DNA of 64,000 bases, taken from Streptomyces sp. VRA16 Mangrove soil (GTDB lineage Bacteria; Actinomycetota; Actinomycetes; Streptomycetales; Streptomycetaceae). This document shows, piece by piece, positions 7,602-16,823 of the stretch. Both the position numbers and the translations under genes were made by a program. The notes beneath the pieces are model-generated. The model saw only the letters and a program-made list of their open reading frames with translations, had not been told where the DNA came from and did not search any database. The stretch spans positions 151,794 through 215,793 of the forward strand of contig NZ_JAFVLN010000018.1 of assembly GCF_017377775.1 (NCBI RefSeq), written 5' to 3'. Positions within the stretch are counted from its first letter, which is position 1. Each line of letters starts with the position of its first letter.

Positions 7602-8066
7602 ATGGACGCACCCGAACGCACACGCGACGGCGCACGCGACGGTGCGCGTGACGCCGAACTCAAGAAGGAACTCGACGCCACGCTGCAGGCCCGCAGGGAG
7701 CTCGGCGAGGAGTACGACTCCGCGCTCGTCGAGTCCTTCCTCGACAAGGTCGAACAGCGGCTCGACTCCGTCGTCGACCGCCGGGTGCGGCGGCAGCTCG
7801 CCGAGGAGCGGACGACCGTCGCCCGCGGCGCCCGCCGCGGCCGCACCGGCGACGGCTGGGGCGAGCGCTTCGGCTTCACCGCGGTCTCCCTCGTCCTCGC
7901 GATCCCGCTCTCCGCGATCGCCGTGGCCAACGCCCATCTGCCGGGGCTGCTGATCGCCTGGGGCGGCATCGTCGGCGTGAACGCGGTGCATGCCGGGGGC
8001 TGGCCGCCGCAGTGGCGGCGCGAGCGCGCGGAGCGCGGGCGGCAGGACTCCGACTGGGAGGAGTGA
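7602..8066 (+). CDS. Conserved small membrane protein of unknown function
   Basis: The 154-residue protein begins with a charged helical region with coiled-coil character (AELKKELDATLQARRELGEE, then ALVESFLDKVEQRLDSVVDR). A basic stretch follows, then two adjacent transmembrane helices at about residues 90-130 (FTAVSLVLAIPLSAIAVANA and LPGLLIAWGGIVGVNAVHAG). It ends in a polar RRERAERGRQDSDWEE tail. The arrangement suits a cytoplasmic N-terminal helix tethered to the membrane. I recognise the type as a conserved actinobacterial hypothetical protein and assign no function. It is convergent with the SDR gene, 13 bp away. Confidence 0.7.
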   Translation: MDAPERTRDGARDGARDAELKKELDATLQARRELGEEYDSALVESFLDKVEQRLDSVVDRRVRRQLAEERTTVARGARRGRTGDGWGERFGFTAVSLVLAIPLSAIAVANAHLPGLLIAWGGIVGVNAVHAGGWPPQWRRERAERGRQDSDWEE

Positions 8067-8079
8067 GCGGCCCGCCGGG

Positions 8080-8859
8080 TCAGGCCTGACGGGTGGGCAG
8101 CACGATCGCCTGGCGCAGATTCACGTGGCGGGCGCGGCTCGTCGTGTACGCGATCAGGTCCGCGATGTCGTCCGACGAGAGCCCGATGAGCGCGTCGAAC
8201 ATGCCGTCCAGCTGCGCGGAGAGTTCCGCGTTGTCGACGTGGCTGCCCAACTCGGTGTCCGTCAGGCCCGGTTCGATGTTGGTGACGCGGACGTCGTGCG
8301 GGCCGAGCTCCGTGCGCAGGGACTGCGACAGATACGTCAGCGCGGCCTTCGTCGCCCCGTACACCGCGTAGTTCGGGAACGGGACGTGTGCGCCGATCGA
8401 GGAGATGTTGACCAGGTCGGCGGTGCCGCCGTCCCGCGCCGCCGCGATCAGGCCGGGGGTGAAGGCGCGGATCACGCGCAGCGCGCCGGTGACGTTCGTG
8501 TCGAGCATCCGCTGCCACTCGTCGGTGCGGCCGTCGGCGATCGGGTTGGGGAGCATCACGCCGGCCGCGTTGACCACCAGGTCGACGCGGCCGTAGGCGG
8601 CGTGGACCTGCTCGGCCGCCGCGTCCACGGATGCCTGGTCCGTGAGGTCCGCGGGCACGGCCAGCGCACGGCCGCCCTCGGCCCCGATCTTCTCCGCCAG
8701 TTCGGTGAGCCGGTCGGCGCGGCGGGCCAGCAGGCAGACGCGGACGCCGTGCGCGGCGAGCAGGCGGGCGGTGGCCTCGCCCATGCCGCTGGCGGCGCCG
8801 GTGATCACGGCGGTGCGGCCGGAGAGGGAGGCGTAGGGGTGCGGGGTGGTGTTCGTCAT
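8080..8859 (-). CDS. Short-chain dehydrogenase/reductase (SDR)
   Basis: From the ATG at 8859 (MTNTTPHPYASLSGR) the protein has 259 residues, a normal classical SDR length. TGAASGMGEATARLL at about residues 20-34 is the TGxxxGxG cofactor loop. VVNAAG is the structural NAAG motif. NISS and YAVYGATKAAL supply the catalytic Ser and the Tyr-x3-Lys pair. It would oxidise or reduce an alcohol or carbonyl substrate with NAD(P)(H) in the cytoplasm. The arginine residues after the glycine motif (LLARRADRL) favour NADP(H). It is divergent from the XRE-type regulator at 8963, which probably controls it. The substrate is unknown. Confidence 0.9.
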   Translation of the reverse strand: MTNTTPHPYASLSGRTAVITGAASGMGEATARLLAAHGVRVCLLARRADRLTELAEKIGAEGGRALAVPADLTDQASVDAAAEQVHAAYGRVDLVVNAAGVMLPNPIADGRTDEWQRMLDTNVTGALRVIRAFTPGLIAAARDGGTADLVNISSIGAHVPFPNYAVYGATKAALTYLSQSLRTELGPHDVRVTNIEPGLTDTELGSHVDNAELSAQLDGMFDALIGLSSDDIADLIAYTTSRARHVNLRQAIVLPTRQA

Positions 8860-8962
8860 GGGCAGCACTCTGGTCCGGGTCCGCGGGCTTACCCAGGGCC
8901 GGGTCTTTCCTGGGTTTCGCAGTACCAGGATGCGCGGGCGCGCGGTGCCTAGGATCTGACCC

Positions 8963-9844
8963 ATGGACGAGCACGGGGATCTGAGCGGCATAGGGGACTT
9001 CCTGCGGTCGCGGCGCGCCCGCATCCAGCCCGAGGAGGTCGGGCTTCCCGGACACGGGCGGCGGCGGGTGCCGGGGCTGCGGCGCGAGGAGGTCGCGCAG
9101 CTCGCCGGGGTCAGCGTCGACTACTACATCCGCCTCGAACAGGGCCGCGGGTCGGGGGGCACCTCCCGGACGAACTCCGGGGGAGTCTCCGACGCCGTGC
9201 TGGACGCGGTGGCGCGGGTGCTGCGGCTCGACGAGACCGAGCAGGCGTATCTGCGCTCGGTGGCCAGGCCCGCGCGCACCCGGCGCCGGACGGACGGCGC
9301 GGGCCCGGGGCAGCGGGTGCGGCCCGGACTGCGGCTGCTCCTCGACACGATCGAGAAGGCGCCCGCGTTCGTGCTCGGCCGACGCATGGACGTACTGGCG
9401 TGGAACGCGCTCGGGGACGCCGTCGTCGGTTTCTCGGCGATGGCGCCCGAGGAGCGGAACATGCCGCGGCAGGTGTTCCTGAACCCCGCGGCCCGCGAGC
9501 TGTACCCGGAGTGGCGGGCCGTCGCCGCCGAGACGGTGGCCCATCTGCGCCTGGACGCGGGACTGCACCCCCGCGACCCGCAACTGGCCGTCCTGGTGGG
9601 CGAGTTGTCGCTCGGCAGCGAGGAATTCCGGCGGCTGTGGGCGGACCACCAGGTCAAGGAGAAGACCCACGGGGCCAAGCGGCTGCTGCATCCCGTCGTG
9701 GGTGAACTCGTCATGCCGTACGAGACGTTGAGCGTCTCCGGCGAACAGGACCAGGTCCTCGTGGTCTATACCCCTCAGCCGGGCTCGCCGACGGAGGAGA
9801 GGCTCAGGGTGCTGGCGAGCTGGGCGGCCGACAGGGTGTCCTGA
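8963..9844 (+). CDS. XRE-family regulator with MmyB-like ligand-binding domain
   Basis: The N-terminal 90 residues form a helix-turn-helix of the type GDFLRSRRARIQPEEVGLP, then VPGLRREEVAQLAGVSVDYY and IRLEQGR, typical of this large actinobacterial family. The C-terminal half (APAFVLGRRMDVLAWNALGD through ETLSVSGEQDQVLVVYTPQP) is the MmyB-like PAS-type domain thought to bind small hydrophobic ligands. The 104-bp gap to the divergent SDR gene suggests it regulates that gene. The segment GSGGTSRTNSGG just after EQGR is an oddity: most homologues go directly from the HTH into the next helix. The DNA there is a small palindrome, listed separately, so the extra residues look like an in-frame insertion. 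Confidence 0.9.
   Translation: MDEHGDLSGIGDFLRSRRARIQPEEVGLPGHGRRRVPGLRREEVAQLAGVSVDYYIRLEQGRGSGGTSRTNSGGVSDAVLDAVARVLRLDETEQAYLRSVARPARTRRRTDGAGPGQRVRPGLRLLLDTIEKAPAFVLGRRMDVLAWNALGDAVVGFSAMAPEERNMPRQVFLNPAARELYPEWRAVAAETVAHLRLDAGLHPRDPQLAVLVGELSLGSEEFRRLWADHQVKEKTHGAKRLLHPVVGELVMPYETLSVSGEQDQVLVVYTPQPGSPTEERLRVLASWAADRVS
9155..9185. repeat. Small palindromic element inserted in the XRE-regulator coding sequence
   Basis: The DNA reads GGGGGCACCTCCCGG, a short spacer, then CCGGGGGAG, an imperfect hairpin of the REP-like type common between Streptomyces genes. It adds about a dozen Gly/Ser/Thr residues in frame between the HTH and the following helix. Confidence 0.45.
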
Positions 9845-9904
9845 GCCCCCCCCGCGGGCAAGCACGTCAAGGGCGACCGGACCGGGCGACCGGGGCGAGC
9901 GCGG

Positions 9905-9936
9905 GTGACGCCGCGCCCGGCGGGGCGCGGCGTCAC
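9905..9936. terminator. Bidirectional hairpin terminator
   Basis: GTGACGCCGCGCCC at 9905-9918 and its exact complement at 9923-9936 make a perfect 14-bp stem with a GGCG loop. It lies between the convergent XRE regulator and the roadblock operon. Confidence 0.8.
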
Positions 9937-9951
9937 CGACGTATCAGGCCG

Positions 9952-10326
9952 TCAGACCTCCAGGTCGGACTCGATCTTCTTGAGCTGGTGGCGGGCCATC
10001 GCCAGGTTGGCGCGCGCGGAGTCGAGCACGAGGTAGAGGAACAGGCCGTTGCCGCCGCGGCCTTTGATCAGGCGGATCAGGTGGTACTGGCTGTTGAGTG
10101 TGATCAGGATGTCCTCGATCTCGTCCTTGATGCCGAGGTGCTCCATGGTGCGCAGCTTGGCGCGGACGACGTCGGTGTTGCCCGCCGCCGCCACCTCCAG
10201 GTCGAACGACTTGGAGCCGCCGATCGTCCCGAGGGCCATGCCGCTCGTGTAGTCGACCAGCGCGGCCGCGCTGGCGCCCTCGATGGAGGCGAGCGCGTCC
10301 TTGAGGGCGGTCTCGGTGTTGGCCAT
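9952..10326 (-). CDS. Roadblock/LC7 domain protein (last gene of the roadblock operon)
   Basis: The 124-residue product starts MANTETALKDALASIEGASA and is essentially one roadblock/LC7 domain. It has an N-terminal helix, the strand ALVDYTSGMALGTIG, the central helix VVRAKLRTMEHLG and the strands EDILITLNSQYHLIRLI and GLFLYLVLDSARANLAMARH. Roadblock proteins dimerise and commonly act as partners or activators of small Ras-like GTPases such as MglB with MglA. The ATG at 10326 has AAAGGA upstream. It is the last of four leftward genes and precedes a perfect terminator. Residues 21-35 (AAALVDYTSGMALGT) align with SVVDWTSGLALGT in the first gene of the operon, so the two are paralogues. The cellular process is unknown. 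Confidence 0.88.
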   Translation of the reverse strand: MANTETALKDALASIEGASAAALVDYTSGMALGTIGGSKSFDLEVAAAGNTDVVRAKLRTMEHLGIKDEIEDILITLNSQYHLIRLIKGRGGNGLFLYLVLDSARANLAMARHQLKKIESDLEV

Positions 10327-10451
10327 GGTGATGGGTCCTTTCCTGTGCAGCTGACTGTCCGAGCAGCTGTCCGTGTGACTGTGCCGGTGGGTGGACTCGG
10401 GGCTGTGTGCGTGGCTGTGCCGGTGGCCGGGTGGTGTTGTGGTCGTGGCCG

Positions 10452-10967
10452 TCAACGGGCCGTTCTGGGCTGCAGCGCGCTCTCGGGGAGCGGGCCCGGC
10501 TCCGTGGGCCTGGGGGTTCTGACCGGGAGTCCGCTGTCGGTCGTCGAGGTGGTGCGGGCGCGGGCCCGGCCCCGGGTGCGCACCACGGGCTCGGCCGCCG
10601 CGGCCTCGACGAGTTCGCCGACCTTGGCGCCGGCCCTGCGGCCCTCCAGATGGAGCCGTCCGACGTTGACACGGTCCTCGGCGAGCAGGGTGAGCACCGC
10701 GGTGTCCCCGGCCGCGTACGTGGCGACGTAACCGCGCGAGCCGCGCACCAGGAGTTCACGGAAGACGCCCTGTCCCGTGGCGTCCGCGAGGCGCTGGGCG
10801 ACGCCGAGCGCGGCGGCGGTCAGCGCGGCCACGCCCTCCGGTTCGACGCCGGAGGTGTCCTGGGCGAGTACGAGCCCGTCGACGCTGGCCGCGAGCGCGC
10901 CCGTGACCTGGGGCACCCGTATTCTCAACCGCTGTAGTTCGCCGAGGACTTCGGCCTCGTCCGCCAT
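10452..10967 (-). CDS. Roadblock-like protein with basic, disordered tail
   Basis: From the ATG at 10967 (GGGAG upstream) the 171-residue protein has a roadblock-type core. It includes VTGALAASVDGLVLAQDTSG, the helix VAALTAAALGVAQRLADATG, and the strands ELLVRGSRGYVATYAAGDTA and VLTLLAEDRVNVGRLHLEGR. The layout resembles MglB-type roadblock proteins more than its two operon mates do. After about residue 125 it becomes low-complexity and basic or Pro-rich (VRTRGRARARTTSTT), probably disordered. It lies between the larger unknown protein (60 bp upstream) and the last roadblock gene (125 bp downstream). A partner GTPase is not encoded in this window. Confidence 0.8.
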   Translation of the reverse strand: MADEAEVLGELQRLRIRVPQVTGALAASVDGLVLAQDTSGVEPEGVAALTAAALGVAQRLADATGQGVFRELLVRGSRGYVATYAAGDTAVLTLLAEDRVNVGRLHLEGRRAGAKVGELVEAAAAEPVVRTRGRARARTTSTTDSGLPVRTPRPTEPGPLPESALQPRTAR

Positions 10968-11026
10968 CGGCGGTCTCCCTTCGGAGGTGTCGGAAGCGAC
11001 GGTCCGGGTGGTGCGCCGGAGACGGA

Positions 11027-11800
11027 TCACAGTGCCTCCAGTGCGTCGCGCAGCCGGCGCAGCAGGGCCACGTCGGGGTCGTCCACGGCGGCCTGCGCCA
11101 GCCACTCGGGCGGGGCGGCGGTCACCGGCGGTACCGGGGGCGCGGTGGTGATCAGGCCGCCCGCGGCGAGCCGGCGCAGATCCACCAGCGTGTGGTACGC
11201 GGGTCTGCCGAGGGCGAGCGCGATCTGGGACGCGGTGCGCTCGCCGTCCACCAGGTCCAGCACCCGGCGGCGGCGCGGCGGCACCCGCACATCGTGGACG
11301 CCGGCCCGGGTGAGCGGCGCCGTGTCGGTGTCCGGCTCGGGCCAGATCCGCTGCAGCAGGTCACGGCGGCGCAGCGTCTCCCGCTCGACGGTCGCCACCG
11401 GCACCGGCCGCACCGAGCCGAACCAGTGCGAGACCCCGTAGCGAAAGCGGGTCGGCCCGCTGCTGGGAGCCAGCGTGAAGTACGCGGCGTCGAACAGCGC
11501 GCCCAGATGGCACAGTTCGAGCGCGCCGTCGGTCAGCGGCCCGTGCTCGACGAGATAGCGGCCGACCCCGCGCCGGGCCCCGGCCCGGTCGACCGCCTCC
11601 CACCAGCGGTCCGCCTGCAGCGCGCCGCCCGCGGTCAGCAGCACGTCCATGCCGGGCGTGGCCGGGGACTCGGCGTGCACGATCCGGCCGTCGGCGAGGT
11701 AGAGGGTGCCGTGCTCGCGGATCAGCGCACCGGTGGCCCGCTCCGAAGCGAGTCTGTTCAGCATGGGGGAGACGCCCGCGGGGGCGGGTGCCGCACTCAT
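11027..11800 (-). CDS. Unknown protein, DUF4388-like N-terminus, coupled to roadblock gene
   Basis: The start ATG at 11800 overlaps the stop of the upstream roadblock gene by four bases, indicating translational coupling. The N-terminal half (MLNRLASERATGALIREHGT, YLADGRIVHAESPATPGMDV) resembles the DUF4388-type module found in gliding and GTPase-associated proteins, in which a small beta unit senses or binds partners. The C-terminal part has a winged-helix flavour (RRVLDLVDGERTASQIALAL, AYHTLVDLRRLAAGGLITT), reminiscent of B-block or MarR-like wings. The 257-residue product has no membrane segment. The domain names are by resemblance, so a scaffold or regulator linked to the roadblock proteins is inference. 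Confidence 0.72.
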   Translation of the reverse strand: MSAAPAPAGVSPMLNRLASERATGALIREHGTLYLADGRIVHAESPATPGMDVLLTAGGALQADRWWEAVDRAGARRGVGRYLVEHGPLTDGALELCHLGALFDAAYFTLAPSSGPTRFRYGVSHWFGSVRPVPVATVERETLRRRDLLQRIWPEPDTDTAPLTRAGVHDVRVPPRRRRVLDLVDGERTASQIALALGRPAYHTLVDLRRLAAGGLITTAPPVPPVTAAPPEWLAQAAVDDPDVALLRRLRDALEAL

Positions 11801-12219
11801 CCCAGGACCAGCCGGTCGGCGAGGTCGGCGAGCCGGAGCCGGGCGAGCGCGAGATTGCCCTCGCCGCGGTCCAGCCACAGATGCAGGAAGACGCTGCTGT
11901 CGAACGTCGTCGGCACGAACCGCAGCAGGTGGTAGCCGTCGCGGCTGGTGACGATGACGTCCTCGACGGGCGGTGTCTTGTCGCCGTCGGGGCCGCTCGT
12001 GCCCTGCGTCCAGTCGTTGCCGTCGGCGGGCGCGAACGCCCGGTGCTCGGCGGCGAGCCGGGCCAGTTCGGCGGCCTCGGTGGCGGTGGCCTCGTGGTCG
12101 CCGTTGGGTGAGTCCCCGATCGTGCCCAGCGCGAGACCACTGGTCCAGTCGACGACGGAGGCACCGCGCGCCCCCGGCAGTCGCATGGCCTCGAGCAGGC
12201 ACTCGTCGATTCCGGGCAC
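11797..12219 (-). CDS. Roadblock/LC7 domain protein (first gene of the roadblock operon)
   Basis: The 140-residue product begins MPGIDECLLEAMRLPGARGA and contains SVVDWTSGLALGTIGDSPNG, closely matching the third roadblock protein of this operon. The hydrophobic strands VEDVIVTSRDGYHLLRFVPT and VFLHLWLDRGEGNLALARLR complete the fold. It leads the leftward operon and overlaps the next gene by four bases. A loop near residues 60-80 (APADGNDWTQGTSGPDGDKT) is longer than in its paralogue. The family is clear. The role is likely in multi-protein signalling with an unlinked GTPase or kinase, but that is inferred. Confidence 0.85.
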   Translation of the reverse strand: MPGIDECLLEAMRLPGARGASVVDWTSGLALGTIGDSPNGDHEATATEAAELARLAAEHRAFAPADGNDWTQGTSGPDGDKTPPVEDVIVTSRDGYHLLRFVPTTFDSSVFLHLWLDRGEGNLALARLRLADLADRLVLG

Positions 12220-12421
12220 GCCTGAAACTCCCCACCTGTCGCCACTTCCGCACGCTCAGAGCACTGCTGATGCGCGTGTGACGAAGACGCTACGCACTGT
12301 ACGGCGACCTGGTGAGCGTTCTGGCATTTTCCAGTGGAACATTCGGCGAGGGTCTAGAATCCGCCAACCCGCCCGGAAAGCAGGGGTGTTCAGGACACGG
12401 CAGTCACGCGTGCCCCGCACG

Positions 12422-13792
12422 TCACAGGCCGGTCAGCGCCCCGCGGTGCGCCCCGCCGGATTCGGCCACGATGTCCTCGATGGCCTGTGGTTCCCGCACG
12501 GTCGCGAACCGCACCCCCTCCGGCGTCGTCGTGAAGCCGTAGATGCCCGGCCTGGCCAGCGAGTTGTACGAGTAGTGGTGGGCGAAGCAGTAGGCGCCGG
12601 TGTCGAGGGCGGCCGCGTAATCGCCCGCCTCCAGGAGCGGCAGCTCGCGGTTCTCGGCGAGCAGGTCACCGGCGAAGCAGGCCGGTCCCGCGATGTCCTG
12701 GGCGACGCCGGGCCCGGACTTGGGCCGGCCCTCGGCGTCGTACGCGACGACCCGCAGCGGCCACGATCCCGGCATGTACACCGTCCGGGTCGCCACCTGG
12801 ACGCCCGCGTGGGTCAGGGCGATCGGGCGGCCGCCGGTCTCCTTCGCGTACTCCACGCGCGCGAGCGTGATGCCGTGCTTGGCGAGCAGTGAGCGTCCGA
12901 ACTCGGTGACGAGCCCGTAGCGCCCGTCGAAGAGCCCCGGCACGGTCTCGGCGAGCAGCTTCGCGTACGTGGCGTGGTCGGGCAGGTCCTCGTCGGAGCC
13001 GAAGTTCACCGGGAGGCCGCCGCCGATGTCGAGGGTGTCGATCTGCTGCCGCCCGGCCGCCGCGTTGATCTCCTCGGCGAGCTCGTACACGGCGCGCACG
13101 CCCTGCGCCATCAGCTCCAGGGGGACGCCCTGCGACCCGGAGTGGGTGTGCAGCCGGGTCAGCCACGGCCGGTCCAGGTAGGCGCGCACGAGCCAGTCGT
13201 GGGCCCCTTCGTCGCGCAGCGCGACACCGAACTTGGAGGTGGCGGTCGCGGTGGACAGGGCGCCGATCGACCCGGCGCCGATCTGCGGGTTGACCCGGAT
13301 GCCCAGCGGGGAGCGGGTCGGCGCGGAGGTGACGAGGGTGTCGAGGCGGGCCAGCTCCTGCGCATTGTCGGCGTTGACGGCGATGCCGAGCGCGAGCGCC
13401 TCGCGCAGTTCGGCGCCGGTCTTGGCGGGGGAGTCGAGCACGGTCCGCGCGGGCGAGACCCCCGCGGCGCGGGCCAGGGCCAGCTCGCCGGGGCTCGCGA
13501 CCTCGGCGCCCATCCCGGCCTCGTGGAGCAGCCGCAGCACCGGCACGAGCGGGGTCGCCTTCACCGCGAAGGCGTGCAGCACCGGGGTGCCGGGGGCGGT
13601 GACCGCGTCGAAGGCGGCGCGTACGGCGGCGGCGGAGGCCCGGATGCCGGCGACGTCGAGCAGCCCGGCGACCGGGGCCGCGGGCCCGACCAGGCCCTGG
13701 GCGACGGCGGCCCGTACGGCCTCGTCGCGGGCCTGCGCGCGGCGGGCGGGGAGTCCGGGCAGGGGAACGGTGGACGCGTCCATGGATGCCAT
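12422..13792 (-). CDS. Fold-type III PLP-dependent decarboxylase (diaminopimelate decarboxylase-like)
   Basis: The 456-residue protein has the alanine-racemase-like barrel of fold-III decarboxylases. LHAFAVKATPL at about residues 72-82 carries the PLP lysine. TRLHTHSGSQG, DIGGGLPVNFG and TEFGRSLLAKHG are the phosphate and substrate-binding motifs. GPACFAGDLLAENREL and DTGAYCFAHHYSYNS supply the catalytic Cys and the dimer-active-site Tyr. The overall pattern is nearest diaminopimelate decarboxylase, but TEFGRS replaces the usual EPGRS. It is likely not the housekeeping lysA. The gene is divergent from hutU and shares its promoter region, so a role in amino acid catabolism is plausible. An ATG at 13783 is an alternative start. 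Confidence 0.85.
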   Translation of the reverse strand: MASMDASTVPLPGLPARRAQARDEAVRAAVAQGLVGPAAPVAGLLDVAGIRASAAAVRAAFDAVTAPGTPVLHAFAVKATPLVPVLRLLHEAGMGAEVASPGELALARAAGVSPARTVLDSPAKTGAELREALALGIAVNADNAQELARLDTLVTSAPTRSPLGIRVNPQIGAGSIGALSTATATSKFGVALRDEGAHDWLVRAYLDRPWLTRLHTHSGSQGVPLELMAQGVRAVYELAEEINAAAGRQQIDTLDIGGGLPVNFGSDEDLPDHATYAKLLAETVPGLFDGRYGLVTEFGRSLLAKHGITLARVEYAKETGGRPIALTHAGVQVATRTVYMPGSWPLRVVAYDAEGRPKSGPGVAQDIAGPACFAGDLLAENRELPLLEAGDYAAALDTGAYCFAHHYSYNSLARPGIYGFTTTPEGVRFATVREPQAIEDIVAESGGAHRGALTGL

Positions 13793-13832
13793 GGGGGCCA
13801 GACAACCACCGGGGTGGGGTCCGGACCACGTA

Positions 13833-13869
13833 TTGACTAGGTCTATTCAGAACCGCAGGATATGAATAG
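13833..13869 (+). promoter_or_regulatory. hutU promoter with inverted TGAATAG operator
   Basis: TTGACT at 13833-13838, a 17-bp spacer and CAGGAT at 13856-13861 form a good vegetative-type promoter. CTATTCA at 13843-13849 and TGAATAG at 13863-13869 are exact inverted heptamers spaced 13 bp, covering the spacer and the transcript start. A bound repressor there would block the promoter. The same heptamer occurs upstream of the RpiR-type regulator at 3456. Confidence 0.65.
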
Positions 13870-13908
13870 CTCCATCATCAGCAGACGTACGTACACCGGG
13901 AGGCAGGC

Positions 13909-15572
<1,664 letters not shown>

Positions 15573-15576
<4 letters not shown>

Positions 15577-16823
15577 GCAACGCCCCCACGGTGGGCCCCG
15601 ACTTCCTGGAGATGTGGCGGGACCTGCTCCCGATCGGCCAGGACAAGGACTCCCGCGGCTACCGCCGGCACGCCTGGACGGGCGCCGACGCCGACTGCCG
15701 CGCCTGGTTCAGGGCCCAGGCCGAGACCCGCGGCCTGACGTACGAACTCGACCGCAACGGCAACCAGTGGGCCTGGCTCGGCGACCCCGAGGCAGGCGGC
15801 GCCGTCGTCACCGGCTCCCACCTGGACTCGGTCCCCGACGGCGGCGCGTTCGACGGCCCCCTCGGCGTGGTCTCCTCCTTCGCCGCCCTGGACGAACTCC
15901 GCCGCAGGGGAGCGGAGTTCACCCGCCCCTTCGCCATCACCAACTTCGGTGACGAGGAGGGCGCCCGCTTCGGTCTGGCCTGCGTGGGCTCCCGCCTCAC
16001 CTCCGGGGTGCTCACGCGTGAGCAGGCGTACGCGCTCAAGGACGGCGACGGCGTCGGCCTCCCGCAGGCGATGGAGAAGGCCGGGTACGACCCGGAGGCC
16101 ATCGGCGCCGACCCCGAACGCCTCTCCCGCATCGACGCGTTCATCGAACTCCACGTCGAGCAGGGCCGCGCCCTCGACCTCTCCGGTGACGCGGTCGGCA
16201 TCGCCAGCTCCATCTGGCCGCACGGCCGCTGGCGGTTCGACTTCGCGGGCGAGGCCAACCACGCGGGCACCACCCGCCTGGTCGACCGCCGCGACCCGAT
16301 GCTCTCCTACGCGGAGACGGTCCTGGCCGCCCGCCGCGAGGCCCGGCTCGCAGGCGCCGTCGCCACGTTCGGCAAGATCGCGGTCGAGCCGAACGGCGTC
16401 AACGCCATCCCGTCGCTGGTCCGCGGCTGGCTCGACTCGCGCGCCGCCGACCAGCAGGCCCTCGACCGGACGGTCACCGCGATCGAGAAGGCGGCCCGCG
16501 AGTACGGCGAGGCGCACGGCATCGACGTGTCGCTGACCCGCGAGTCCTTCACCCCGGTCGTCGAGTTCGACCACGCGCTGCGCGACGAGCTCGCCCGCAT
16601 CCTCGGTACCGGTACGTCCTCGGACGAGCTGCGCGTCCCCGTCCTGGGCACGGGCGCGGGACACGACGCGGGAATCCTCGCCGCACGGATCCCCACCGCC
16701 ATGCTGTTCGTACGCAACCCGACCGGCGTCTCGCACTCCCCGGCGGAATCCGCCGCGGAGGACGACTGCCTCGCCGGGGTGCGCGCACTGGCCGACGTAC
16801 TGGAAGGGCTGGCCTGCAAGTGA
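15573..16823 (+). CDS. M20-family amidohydrolase, allantoate amidohydrolase type, within the hut operon
   Basis: The 416-residue protein belongs to the M20/allantoate amidohydrolase and N-carbamoyl amino acid hydrolase group. TGSHLDSVPDGGAFDG and LGVVSSFAAL provide the first metal His and Asp, NFGDEEGARFG the catalytic Glu pair, and ELHVEQGRALD a further metal ligand. Near the C-terminus GTGAGHDAG and RNPTGVSHSPAE complete the site. Such enzymes hydrolyse N-carbamoyl, formyl or related amide groups of small acids. It overlaps hutU and hutF by four bases each and so is a fixed part of the hut pathway. No hutG is in the operon, so I propose that it releases formate from N-formylglutamate, or acts on formiminoglutamate. 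That assignment is inference. Confidence 0.88.
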
